Assembly: GCF_024679245.1 (NCBI RefSeq)
Contig: NC_090188.1
Location: 40,293,992 to 40,357,991 of the forward strand
DNA from: Pseudorasbora parva
Taxonomy: Eukaryota > Chordata > Actinopteri > Cypriniformes > Gobionidae
Direction of reading: 5' to 3'
DNA: 64,000 bases
The notes under the pieces were generated by a model that was not told where the DNA came from, did not search any database, and saw only the letters and a program-made list of their open reading frames with translations. Made by a program: the position numbers and the translations under genes. Below are positions 40,261 through 51,296 of this stretch, one piece after another. The first letter of the stretch is position 1. Every line of letters starts with the position of its first letter.

Positions 40261-41335
40261 AAATAAAAACAGGAAACATGAACAAAACCCAAATATACCA
40301 TGACAAAATTACAGTAAAATACTAGGATATAAAGAAAAAGACAATACTGTGCCTTTTGAACGTCCTTGGCCATAAGGTCATGACTGAAAACATAAGAACA
40401 TTTAATCAGAAACATGTCTACAGTCTTGGCCTCCTCTAGCTACTGTCTTTTTATTGGGGTTTTCTCAATTGGATTGCAATTTATAAGCTTTTGATTCAAA
40501 TCCGATGCAGATGTCTGTCATTGTACCATGCATCCTAAACATTATTGTCAGCAAACCTACTGCAATTCTGTCAGTTATATGTCTGAAAATAACAATACAC
40601 TTCTTGTGATTCAAAGTTTTTGTGTTTGTCATACCATCCACACACAATTCGACTAATTCTCTCTCCAAGCTGACCTCAAACGTTGTCAGCCAACAGTGAA
40701 ATCATTTTGCAACTCTGAGAACCTTTTAAAGGTTGCTAAAGGCTCCAATACTGACAATGCCAGAGAATAACAAGGAGCACTTTATTTTAGCCCGGTTTCC
40801 CGTGTACATACTATCCACTTATTGTAGTAATTTCAATAACTGGCTAATAACTAGATACTAACACTAAACCAACCCATAAAACGAATCCACCTTATATTAC
40901 CTAGTATAATCAAATTACCATTTTTGGTTCCCCAAAAATCCTTTCAGCAGACAGTTCTTAAAAGAACTTAATAACCAAAATCTAAAGAACAGATACAAGT
41001 AGAATAAAAAAGTTCCTAACATTCTTAATGAAACCATAGATGTCATCATAAAAAGCATTTGTGCAGCATTGATATGCTGTAAAATACAGTTGTGTTTGAG
41101 TGTGTACACTAATGAACTGGCTTACAGTGAAATCTGAGAGCAGGGCCTTAGACCATTCAAGAAAATTTCCTGACCACGTGTTTAAAATAGAGGCCATGGA
41201 ATCAAATGTAGCTCCACGGAGATGATTTTAGATTAGACATGAAACTCTCCTAAATGACACTGAATGCACAGCAGGTGTCTTTTATCTGTTCATTCTGACC
41301 TGACAAATTTAAACAGTTGTGGAAACACATAATCC
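40261..41335. other. DNA upstream of lhb
   Basis: AT-rich, with no gene or clear repeat. May contain distal lhb regulatory DNA, but no site beyond the proximal ones could be supported. Confidence 0.4.
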
Positions 41336-41407
41336 ATCTGAGGTCAGTGTGATTAATTTAAGGTCAGATTTTAGTTTAATTGTTGGTTACACTTGGTTTC
41401 AGAGCCC

Positions 41408-41415
41408 TATATAAA
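41408..41415 (+). promoter_or_regulatory. lhb TATA box
   Basis: TATATAAA lies about 170 bp before the lhb start codon and places the expected transcription start near 41440. AAGGTCA at 41360-41366 and AGGTCA at 41341-41346 flank a GATTA core (41351-41355). These resemble the SF-1 and Pitx1 sites typical of gonadotropin beta promoters. Confidence 0.7.
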
Positions 41416-41439
41416 TCAGCCAGATGCTCTGTGACTGAA

Positions 41440-41485
41440 CCGAGCCTCGTATAACAGCCTGCTGAGCAACGGGGACACATGTCAA
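41440..41485 (+). other. lhb: lhb non-coding exon 1 (start approximate)
   Basis: The 5' end is inferred from TATA spacing; the 3' end is set by tcaa|gtaagt. The 95-bp intron ends at 41580. The exon holds an upstream ATG at 41479. Confidence 0.65.
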
Positions 41486-41581
41486 GTAAGTCTAATACAT
41501 TTTTAATGCAGTTAAATTCTGAATGTTTCAATGAAGCTTCAAGGAGAATGAAATTGGTTTCCTTCCTTTTCATTTCACAGG

Positions 41582-41767
41582 ATGGTAGTGGTTTGGAACA
41601 ACATCCTCCTTCTCTTATTCTGTTTAGCTGTTCTACTAGTCATGGCTGAAAGCTCTTTTCTTCCACCATGTGAGCCAGTTAATGAGACTGTCGCGGTGGA
41701 AAAAGAGGGCTGTCCGAAATGTCTGGTTTTTCAGACCACCATCTGCAGTGGCCACTGCATAACGAAG
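41582..41767 (+). CDS. lhb: lhb coding exon 2
   Basis: The exon starts at 41581 after catttcacag. It has 62 codons and ends CITK before gtgctt. The open frame continuing into the intron is a read-through shadow. Confidence 0.96.
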
Positions 41768-42122
41768 GTGCTTAGTTCTGTTTTATTTGCATGGAAACCA
41801 TTTTTAGCAGCATTTATATTAATGTACAAGAATCAATATTTCCAGTGGTGACATATAGAACAGTGCATTATCTTGTTTCTAGGAGCCTGTATACAAGAGC
41901 CCATTTTCCAGTGTCTACCAACATGTGTGTACTTACCGGGACGTCCGCTACGAGACCGTCCGCTTGCCAGACTGTTCCCCCGGAGTGGACCCCCATATCA
42001 CGTACCCGGTGGCTCTGAGCTGTGACTGCAGCCTCTGCACCATGGACACGTCCGACTGTACGATCGAAAGCCTGCAGCCGGATTTCTGCATGTCTCAGAG
42101 AGAGGATTTCCCTGCATACTAA
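41582..42122 (+). CDS. lhb: lhb, luteinizing hormone beta subunit (GTH-II beta), complete
   Basis: Coding exons are 41582-41767 and 41883-42122, separated by a 115-bp GT/AG intron; 141 aa. A hydrophobic signal peptide (about residues 1-24, rich in Leu) precedes the mature start near [19 protein letters not shown]. All 12 cystine-knot cysteines of the family are present, including CSGHC (the CAGY-region equivalent) and CDCSLC. One N-glycosylation site (NET) is present. It ends [16 protein letters not shown] beta pairs with the common alpha subunit, is secreted from pituitary gonadotropes and triggers ovulation or spermiation. The wording is of cyprinid type, which supports the host assignment. 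Confidence 0.97.
41883..42122 (+). CDS. lhb: lhb coding exon 3
   Basis: Acceptor cttgtttctag. The exon starts [20 protein letters not shown] and ends at TAA. It includes the seat-belt cysteines. Confidence 0.97.
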   Translation, partial: EPVYKSPFSSVYQHVCTYRDVRYETVRLPDCSPGVDPHITYPVALSCDCSLCTMDTSDCTIESLQPDFCMSQREDFPAY

Positions 42123-42221
42123 CCTACCTGTGACCACAGGACTACGAAACTCCCTTAATTACATAAACCAAAGAGTACACAAACTCAGACGAACTCCCAA
42201 GATAAGTAGATGATAGATATC

Positions 42222-42227
42222 AATAAA
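42222..42227 (+). promoter_or_regulatory. lhb poly(A) signal
   Basis: AATAAA 100 bp after the lhb stop codon. Confidence 0.75.
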
Positions 42228-42544
42228 AATGTACACACTTCAATATTTTATACTAAAGTAAAACCCATTTTATTCTGTGTAATCTAAAGGAGCAATTTGC
42301 ATGGATATTGAAAATAAAAGGTTGAAAGTTATCACTGGAAAATCTTCAGACAATGACCAGAGAGAGGAACAAAAGTAATGTTTAACGGTACACACAAGAT
42401 GTAAATCCTACAAATGAATTACTGACTGAAGCTTGCTTATTAAAGTCTGTCTTTGACTTCCATATGTCTCCACTATAATGAATTACAATAAAACTGTTTA
42501 CAACAAAAACATTTTACTCTTGAAATATGAAGAGAAACAAAATA

Positions 42545-43520
42545 AATATAGCTGCGAGCAGCAGTTATCATGGTTCAAACCCTTTAAGGTCTTTGAGCAT
42601 GTGTAAAAGATATTACGTTTCCTTTAGGAAGCCTGTAACCATCTAGATTCTAGATCATAGGAAAAAAATTAACAGCCCATACAGGCAATTTACTAAGAAA
42701 ATATGTTTATAAAACTTTTTAACTGTTATAATGCCACCTATGTTCTGATCTCCATAAAAATTGTGAATGCTTATTTAGCATCATATGTTTAATGTGCTTA
42801 CCTAATGCTTACCTCGTGAAGTTTTGAGTTTTAAAATAAATAAATATTAATCTAGAGAGTCCAGAGAAAAAGTTATTCAGTATGACATGGTCTATCAAAC
42901 AATATGAATATTGTGTGGATATTTGAAACACCACGTGATTACAGAGGCGTAAAACTAGTTAGCGCCACCTAGTGGCTGATTTTCTTACAGACCTCTGAGT
43001 CATACATGCCCGCCGAGTTTCGTTCTGATCTGCCTTCATTAGCCTTGTCTAATAGGTGCCCAAACTTCAATGACTAATGACAGCCATGTTTTTCGAGATA
43101 CGCCAATTTCCTCATAGACAATCACGGCACCTTGGACAAAGACAAGTGCATGCCAATTTCCAAGACAATCGGACTTGGGTTGTGTTGTTATACCCCTTTT
43201 TCATGATCCCCCCCCCCCCCCCGTTATAGTTCCAGCAAGTATAGACTTCAGAGAAATTTGGTGCACTGGTTTTGTTGCGATTGGGTCAAAAACTAGTAGG
43301 CCTACCTGAAAAATCAATTTTCAAAATTGTACATTTTGTCCGTCTTGAGCCAAGGATTCCAAGAAACCTGAGCCCATGCCTAGCGGTGAGGGAGATATGA
43401 GCGGTTTTATACTTTTCACCACTGCCTCCCGCCCCCCATTAGGACAACTGGAGCGAGTCTTGGTGACTTTGTAGACGGTGAGTACTACCAGCCCTCAAAG
43501 TATCAAGTCTGTATTACGTA
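42545..43520. repeat. Dispersed unclassified fish repeat with poly-C tract
   Basis: Starts GCTGCGAGCAGCAGTTATC and contains TTAGCGCCACCTAGTGGCTG, both common in cyprinid repeats. A 15-C run lies at 43208-43222. No coding. A SINE-like tail ATAAAAGTGTCTGCTAATTA follows near 43820. Confidence 0.55.
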
Positions 43521-44409
43521 TGGTTTGCCAGATCACTTTTAGAGGAGAATGCAGATGCAAAATTTTAATAATTACAATCAGTGAACCCCTAATATAAATA
43601 AAATAAAACCAGAAAGACCTGCATTCTGCTGGCAACAGGCATTGCTCTCAATTGAAAGCCATTCAGAGGTGAACATACAATGTAATCTGACTTAATACAA
43701 TATTGTGCGTGCTGTACAACACAATATAGTAGATGTTTAACCATGAAAGCATGGAATTAACTTCTCATCTTTTCTAATCATCTAATCTTTTTGTATAATT
43801 TGTGAGACTACCACTTTTAAATAAAAGTGTCTGCTAATTAAATTCATTTTTTACATAATTAAATATAAAATCTTGTACTGATTTCCTAAAGCACACCAGA
43901 TAAGATTTTCCATGAACAGAGCAAAATGATGCTATGGGGGGATCTGTAGCTCAAAGTACATGAGAGGAGATGAAGCAGGAAAGACTGGTGGGCTGTGGCA
44001 ATAATGTTTTCTAGCCAGAAGATGGCAGGAAAGATCAACATTAGGAAATTTGCCCTCTCAAACTAATTCATGCCTACATTTAAAGAACTAACAGTGTTTG
44101 CTTTGTGGAAATATTATTATGCTGTTCAGTAAAATCTTGATATATTAATTATGTTGTGTTGGCATGACAACTCTAAGTTAAAGGTACAGTAGCAGTTTAC
44201 CATGAGAAGTAAATGACACACAATGGCTTTGATTCAAAACTAAGCAATGGATCCTCAGAAGTGAATGGTTTGGGGGCGAATAGAGCTCCTGATGTGACGC
44301 ACACAGGAGAATATCACTTGGTGTGCGCTAAGCTTACATCATATTATAAACACAAGCACAACTCATCTCAAAATGCTTTTTGTCATACTTTCTTAAAGTG
44401 CCCCAATTA

Positions 44410-44931
44410 TAGCCTGACAAGCCAGACCCACATCAAGATGTTTGGTCTGGAAACTCACCATTGACAGCTCAATCCGAGGGGCGGATAAACGGTTGTCTGT
44501 CAAACTCCCTCTGCATGCGATAGGATAGCGCTACACCAACCAGAGCAGCGAAGGTGAAACAGAGCTCGCTGACAGATTAAACATTCGCCGTATCCGGTCG
44601 GCTAAACTCCGAACACATCTTCCCTTTTTAAGAATGACTTCAGTGCCGTTCTTTGTTCTTTTCTCAGAGAAAAGCTTAACTCCAAGTCTTCCAGAGTCGC
44701 GGTCAGAGCTGATTCGAAAGACCGCCGCCGTTCGCCAGTTTCTGTGTTTACTAGAAGCACGCAAGTGCAACTCAGCCGTCATTATGTTAAGCCCCGCCCA
44801 CCGACTCTATACATGATGTGATTGGCCAGAGTTTGTCGTTTACAGCTCAGAAGGGTATTGAGAGTTGCTAGACGACACTCACGGGCAGATTAGATTTGCT
44901 GCCGCTAGGATGCGTCTAGATTTCTAGGCTA
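44410..44931 (-). mobile_element. TAGCCT...AGGCTA element with 9-bp target duplication (copy 2)
   Basis: 522 bp, an inverted copy of 26461-26941. Flanked by CCCCAATTA (44401-44409) and CCCCAAATA (44932-44940), a 9-bp duplication with one mismatch. Confidence 0.82.
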
Positions 44932-45303
44932 CCCCAAATATGCTTTTTCAGATATTGCCTTTCATGGAGTGTGTTATAGCTGTTTGTGAATGAAAAAGTT
45001 GCAACGTTCTGTAAAGTTTCAAAGATCAAAGTGCAGACAAATGAGTTATTGTTTCCCAAATCAAATGTTTGATTCTGAACTGCCTGAAACGAGCCGTCAG
45101 TAATTCCCTATCTCACTTCCTGTTTCATACCTGCGTAAGAATATAACACATTTGCATAATGCCCGCCGAATGATGGTTGACATTGTCTGCTTGTGAGCAA
45201 CATACTTTGTAGCTGTTTGAAACTGGAAGGGGTTGTTTTGTGTTGTGGAGAAGTCAAGAAGATGCTGTTTTCTGCTGCCAAAGCAAATCCACATTGATTC
45301 TCT

Positions 45304-45475
45304 TCCCAATTCCCAATCAGAGCAGAGTAGACCAATCACATTAGACTAGGCCATCTGACCAATCAGAGCAGAGTAGACCAATCACATTAGACTAGGCCAT
45401 CTGACCAATCAGAGCAGAGTAGACCAATCACAACAGACTGGGCCATCTGACCAATCAGAGCAGGGGAAAAGAGTG
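45304..45475. repeat. 46-bp tandem repeat, about 3.5 units
   Basis: CCAATCAGAGCAGAGTAGAC...ATCTGA repeats at 46-bp steps from about 45311. Confidence 0.9.
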
Positions 45476-46377
45476 GTTTAGAGCGACCAAATCCTTGCTC
45501 AAACTGTTTCAGACACTGAGAGAAAAGAGCTGATGCTGCAATGATTATGATGAGAAAAGATCGATCAAGGTTTTTTGACCTTGGATGCATGTAAAACTGT
45601 AGAAAGAGACTTTAAAAATAAAATTAGAAACCTTTAAAAAAGCTAATAGGGTCACTTTAAGAAGCTAGATTTTGTGATTTACATGTAATACACGTGACAA
45701 TATGTGCTTTTTACAACTCTGGTGTGCTTTACTAATGAGCTCATGATGAATCATTGTGGGAACATTGGGAATAGTTTACTATTATAACAAACGCTTTCTG
45801 TATTATTCACCACTCCTTACTCAGAGGCAGAGCATCTATTATTCTGTTTTTCTCCTCCTCAGCAAGACATTCGTTTCATATCCTCTGCATATCCTATTCC
45901 CAACACATGCTTGAGTGAAACAATATCCCATGAGCCAATGCATCTTTGAGTTTGAAGCATTACATTTACTTCAGTGTCCACATACAAGCTCACAGCTTCC
46001 CTGAGTCATAACTTATATCTAAACTTGATTTAAAGGAATTCAGCCCAAAAAATGTTCCTCATGCAGTCATCCTCTGTATTGTTTGAGATGTCAGTGTGAG
46101 ATGAAAATGAGACGTCAGAATGTGTGTTCTTTGGATTTTCTGTACAAGGAAAGTTGAAGGCATTAGATATCAAATGTCGTTCACACTTGTGTTCAGGTAA
46201 AAATTGTGCCCTCCAATTTTGACGTGACTATCACCAAACCGCATGTTTCTCAAGTGTCACATGACCATGACTTTAATTTTAACAATCAAGAGATCTGAGC
46301 TCTCTGGTATAAAAGGAAGGTTATCAAAAAATAGCAATTTAAAAATTAGGAAATTTCACACACAAAGCAATATATCA

Positions 46378-46599
46378 CACTGTAAAAAATTATATGTTCA
46401 ATAAGTTATGACAACATATGTTTTTACATTGTTTTAACTCATCAAAATAAGTTAAGAAATGTTAAACTTTTTATTTATTAGTTAAACAAGATGTAACTAA
46501 TTTTTTTAAAGTCAGTTTAACATAATTTAAGTTGAAATAACTTAAACATCCAAGTTGATTGTACTACAAAAGTTCAAAATTTGCCCTTTTTTTACAGTG
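46378..46599. mobile_element. MITE with CACTGTAAAAAA ends
   Basis: CACTGTAAAAAATT and TTTTTTTACAGTG are inverted. Inside are AAGTTA/TAACTT units. 222 bp, no clear target duplication. Confidence 0.75.
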
Positions 46600-46631
46600 C
46601 ATGTGACAAGACTTAGCAATACAGTCATTAT

Positions 46632-47462
46632 AGGCTGCTTTCACATCTCTAGTTCGGTTCATTTGGTCCGAACCAAGGGCAAACAAATATACATTGTTGC
46701 ATTTTTCAGCTTTTTTGGTTCCTTTTCACACCACACTGATTGCTTTGGTCCGAACCAGTTGAAACGAACCAAAACGCAGGCACGTGACAACATCCACATC
46801 ACTCATTGGCCATGACGTATTTCCTAAACTGCTTCTCGATTGGTCAGAATTTACGTGTGGAAAAATTCCAACAGAAGAGTCAAAGCCAGCAAACTATAAT
46901 AACACTATGAAGAGACGACTGCGCAGGCTACTTGTGTCTCTGGCCATAATCTACTACACTGTGTGTATTTACAACAGTATGCAAATACATTTCTATAAAG
47001 AAGCGCGGATGCAACGTGAAAACAACGCTCTAATGCACTGCAGACGGCGAGCGCGCATCACTCGTCACTTCAAGCGGAGGCGTGCATTAATTATTAACTC
47101 TTGACATGCCCATCTTCCGAAAATATTGCCAACGATCTATCAGGTTATAATGTCATGCACACAATGTCAGCGCAGCTAACTACGGCAGCTGGTTTAGTCC
47201 AAGAATGATCAGTACTTTTGCAGTTGGTTCTGTTCGAGGTCGGATCACGTTCTCACCACAAATGAACCGCTCCAGAGTTGGTTTGAAAACGTACCGAGCC
47301 CAGCTCTTCAAGGAGGTCTCGGTAGGCTTGTTTGGTCCGCTTTTGGTGCGCACCCGAATGCGATTGCTGCTTTCAGACCTGACCAAACGAACCGCACCAA
47401 AGAGGGAAACGAACTCTAGTATGATTCAACCGAACTAAATGAGGCAGGTGCGAAAGCACCCT
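46632..47462. mobile_element. Non-autonomous DNA element, GGTTCG/GGACCAAA family (copy 2)
   Basis: Left end TAGGCTGCTTTCACATCTCT..AGTTCGGTT. The right end is inverted: AACCGAACTAAATGAGG...GTGCGAAAGCACCCTA. Related to 11660-12548. Confidence 0.75.
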
Positions 47463-48470
47463 AAGACTATACTTTCTTTACCTGTCTATGACTAAATAAA
47501 TAACCATCTATGGAAAACAAGACTTGTCCCATAATTTATTCACCCTCAATCCTTCCTAAGTGTATATGACATTCTCCTTTCAACCGAACCCAATCAGAAA
47601 TATGTTAAAAAAAGTATCTATTCACTCCCATTATACAGCTAGGAAGAGTCAGGATATTCTTTAATATATCTCTGATAGTGTTCGGCTGAAAGAAGAAAGT
47701 CATATACACCTAGAGTGGCTTGAGGGTGAGTAAATTACGGTCAATTTTGGGTGAACTATTCCACACCTCCATATTTAACACCTCCATGTTTATGTACAAC
47801 ATTTCTGTGAGAACTATAATACAGTTGGTTACACGTATTATAAAGCACAGCTTTAATAGAGGAATTGGCTGTTTTAAGTGTCCCCTAATACATGGGACAT
47901 CCTTTGTGAATGGCTTCAAATCAGAGGCTATTTCCAGCACTCAATGAGCACTGAATGAATCCATCTGCGGATACACTGTGGGTGAAAGCGAGCTAATCTG
48001 AGGCGAGTAGGTGTCTGAGTTGGAAGAAGGATGTTTAGGAACGAACGCTTTTAGCCTGTGTGAATATCTCACATTTCACATTCATAGCTTTTCAGATGGG
48101 AAGATCTAGGCAGCAGAATGTGCCATCAAGTGCATGGTCTATATATACAATTCTGATGTTCGCTATCAACATTTAAAACATTTAGTAAATAAGGTTTAGC
48201 TTTTCCAAAGCAAAGGCGCATCCATTAATTACAGGTCATAAAAGCAGTCGATACAGCTACGTTGCAACATGTCCTCTAACCAATACGCCTTTATAGGTCG
48301 TTTGTCACTTCCTTGAAATACGACCCATAGGAGCATTTACTAAAGTTGTGCCCCTATCGACAATATTTTAATTAATTAAGTACGACGCACAGGAGCGTTT
48401 TCTAAAGTTGTGCTCCTATTGACAGCAGGACGCTTTCATTTTAAAGCATTTTTCCCTTTTATCTGCTCAA
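47463..48470. other. Intergenic DNA, no gene seen
   Basis: Contains only weakly repetitive sequence such as an imperfect inverted GAGTGGCTTGAGGGTGAGTA / TTTATTCACCCTCAATCC pair at 47540-47735. Confidence 0.4.
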
Positions 48471-48483
48471 TATTTCAGGTTTT

Positions 48484-48560
48484 GCATAGCTCAGTTGGTA
48501 AAGCATTGCCCTATACAACATGTGATCATGCAATCGTGAGTTTGATCCCAGGGAACACAT
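48484..48560 (+). repeat. tRNA-derived SINE fragment
   Basis: An A-box-like TAGCTCAGTTGG (48489) and a B-box-like GAGTTTGATCCC (48538) at tRNA spacing. The acceptor arms do not pair into a tRNA, so this is a SINE head or tRNA relic, not a tRNA gene. Confidence 0.6.
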
Positions 48561-50817
48561 GATCATAAAGTGTGTATAAACTATAAATCACTGGGTAGGT
48601 TTAGGGATGGGGTAGCCTGACGTGGTCATACTCAATTCTAGTCAGAATATGAGTCTGATGCTCCATTGAGCTGTGATTATGGGGCATGTTTCAACCGGAC
48701 CAGGAAAGACCTCGATGGGATAGACCTACAACGAATGTCAACAGAGCTCAACTGCACTGTGTTGCCAAGTCCGCGTTTTTTCCCCGCAGGTTGTTTTCCA
48801 TGTCCGCGGGTTGAAGCGACTATTATGTGATATATAGACCCATGAGTGCGAATTTTAGCAGGCAACCTTGCCAAAATAACACATTTTACCCCCCAAACGC
48901 CATTTCCCCCCCCCGGAGAACCCCCCGAGAAGCTGTTTAGGGCTGGTAGTTGGCTGGTTTTGTTGTAAAAACTTGGCAACCCTGTCTGCACGTAAACTGG
49001 AATAAACGATCTTTGCCGGTGTTGTAAAAAAATTAAAGAACTTAATGATACACAGAGTACTTACCCAACATGATCATCATTTCAGAGAGAAATTTTAAAG
49101 GTGAATGCAGATACAAACAATCTCTCCGTTTAGGATTCGATCAAATATAATCCAAGCCCCTTTGATGACGTGATGATTGCGTTACTGTTGATCATCTGTC
49201 CATCATTGTCTAAAGCCCGCCCTGATGATTTCATTGGTCTGAACAGTTTCTGTTCGGAGACAATTACTCCTCTATGCCAGACCGAACCGCCCGACCTAAA
49301 AATGTTGTGGGTGGGGCTGAGTTCGGCTGGCATCCAGGCTAGGGATGGGGTGGGTGTAGTTGTACATTAAAAACAATATATTTGCTAAATGGAAATATGA
49401 CAAATGGTGGTAAGAAGTCCACACATAGCATTAAAATGAACACGCATTTTGATTGGAAACGACAGTCATACATCATTTCATGACGTCAAACATAACACGA
49501 CACTGTCGTTATTTTTATGCCAGCTAGAAGCCGCATGTCTTTAAAACGTAAATATAAGTCATAATAAGGTGCTTAAAAAACGACCTATAGAGTCGTATTT
49601 TTTGGGAGGACAGGTTGTAACTTCGCGAGTCAAAAAAGGATTCATTTAGATGTTGATGAAAGCAAAACATAGGCTACATTAAGCCATACATGTAACAATT
49701 AAACTTGAGGGCATAAAATAATGCACAAACCTGATGGAGGATCATGTATTTTACCACAACTGAAAATCGTTTGATGGGATCTTAGCAATAAAACGTCCCT
49801 GAGAAGTTCTCTGTATTTGGTGGTGAAACAGGCAGGAGACAGACATCTCATTGCCTAAAATATTCATGAGTTTGTGTGAAGTGGGAACAAAGCTGTGCTG
49901 TTGCCTGCAGGTTTAGTTCTCAGATCTGCTGGGCTTCTAGATCATTGTCTCCTCTCAGTAGCACTTTCTTCTCTCACTAATCGAAAACATGAAGAAATGA
50001 ACAGGGATGGGAAGCCTCCACTCCAATCTGATACGGGGCCATTATATAGCAAGCAAAGATTATATATATATATATAAACTTTGCTTTTTAAAATAACCAT
50101 TATATATATATATTGGTTATTTTTCCATGGTTTGCAGGCATTTTCAATTTCTTGCTGTGGTCTTTGTTTGTTATCCCTTGTAGTGAATAACCATTTATTT
50201 CAAGTCTTTAATTGTTGGTTTTTGTCTTGACGTTGTGTTACCATCACATGTTTTTGTCACAATTTTAAACCAGAATTGTTGGTTACATTAAATAAAGTCA
50301 TAAAATAGCCTCTACTTCTCTCCGCACCCATCAGCGGTCACAGTGTAACTATAAGTGCTATCCAAAATAATTCCTATAAATACAGTATATGTTGTTATTA
50401 CACAGTAGTTATGTAATTTAAACATTGAAATATGGATCCTATAGGACAGTATGACCAATTACATTTTTTCAGTTTTTCTATTTATTGACACTAACCTCGT
50501 GGCAATCACAATGTATCTTGCAGAATCCTGTAAATGCCTTAATGTATGACAAGGAAATCCTTTAGATTTGATTCCTATCTGTTACATACTACTACAATTA
50601 CCATTTTTGGATAGATAGTCTAAAGATGCCATGATTAGCATTATTTTCACTAAAGTAAAATAATAAAATGTATTGTGTAATATTTGTTTAAATAACACCA
50701 ATATGTTCCTATTATAGTGTTGGAGTTTGTGTTAATGTTTAGTTGCTTATAATTATATATAATTTATTGTTATTACTAACTACATGTAACAGCAATAAGA
50801 AGGACACTGAAAAAATT
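48561..50817. other. Intergenic DNA, no gene seen
   Basis: Holds a (TA)n tract around 50060-50080 with a nearby inverted AACCATTATATATA / TATATATTGGTT (50092-50125). No exon recognised. Confidence 0.4.
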
Positions 50818-50851
50818 GGGTTACACTTTATTTTAAGTGTAATTATACATT

Positions 50852-51282
50852 TGTAACGGATTCACAGAGGCAGGATTCAAAAGCAAGTAATTAGTTTATT
50901 TGACGGATGGTGTCACAGAAGTCAAAACTCAGAACACTGAAGAAGTCCGGATAAGACAGAGCAGTGAGAGAGGCTCTGTTGGCGACACGGGCAGGCTGTG
51001 AGCAGCTGTGACTCGGGAGGTCGGTACAGGTAATCCGGGAAGGGATCCAGCGTTTCACGGAAGGGGGAAACGACAACCAACACGGAGACACAAGGGGAAA
51101 CATCCAACAACGCTCTGACAAAGACAAGAGAGAAACAGAGAGACTAAATAGGGTGAAGGTGATGAGTTGCAGCTGGTGCAGGTGATCAGCCACAGGTGTG
51201 TGATGAGCCAATCCCAGGCTCCGCCCTCACCTACATTCAACACGCACCCAAGAGTGAGACAGGGAATCCATGAACCGTGACA
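50852..51282 (-). repeat. 3' LTR of the retrotransposon
   Basis: Identical to the 5' LTR at a constant offset of 4710 bp. Confidence 0.96.
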
Positions 51283-51296
51283 GTACCCCTCCCCCT
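51283..51296 (-). other. Polypurine tract of the retrotransposon
   Basis: AGGGGGAGGGGTAC on the minus strand abuts the 3' LTR. It overlaps the pol stop codon. Confidence 0.8.

Noticed and set aside
41767..41851. lhb exon 2 reading on without splicing
   Set aside because: The downstream exon at 41883 supplies the remaining conserved cysteines in phase; the read-through is intron.
46784..47104. 106-codon frame with basic C-terminus
   Set aside because: It lies wholly in a non-autonomous DNA element and shows no recognisable domain.
48484..48560. A functional tRNA gene
   Set aside because: A- and B-box-like motifs are present but the acceptor arms do not pair; a SINE relic fits better.
50891..51211. 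106-codon minus frame found twice (also 55601-55921)
   Set aside because: It is LTR sequence, identical in both LTRs, with no domain.
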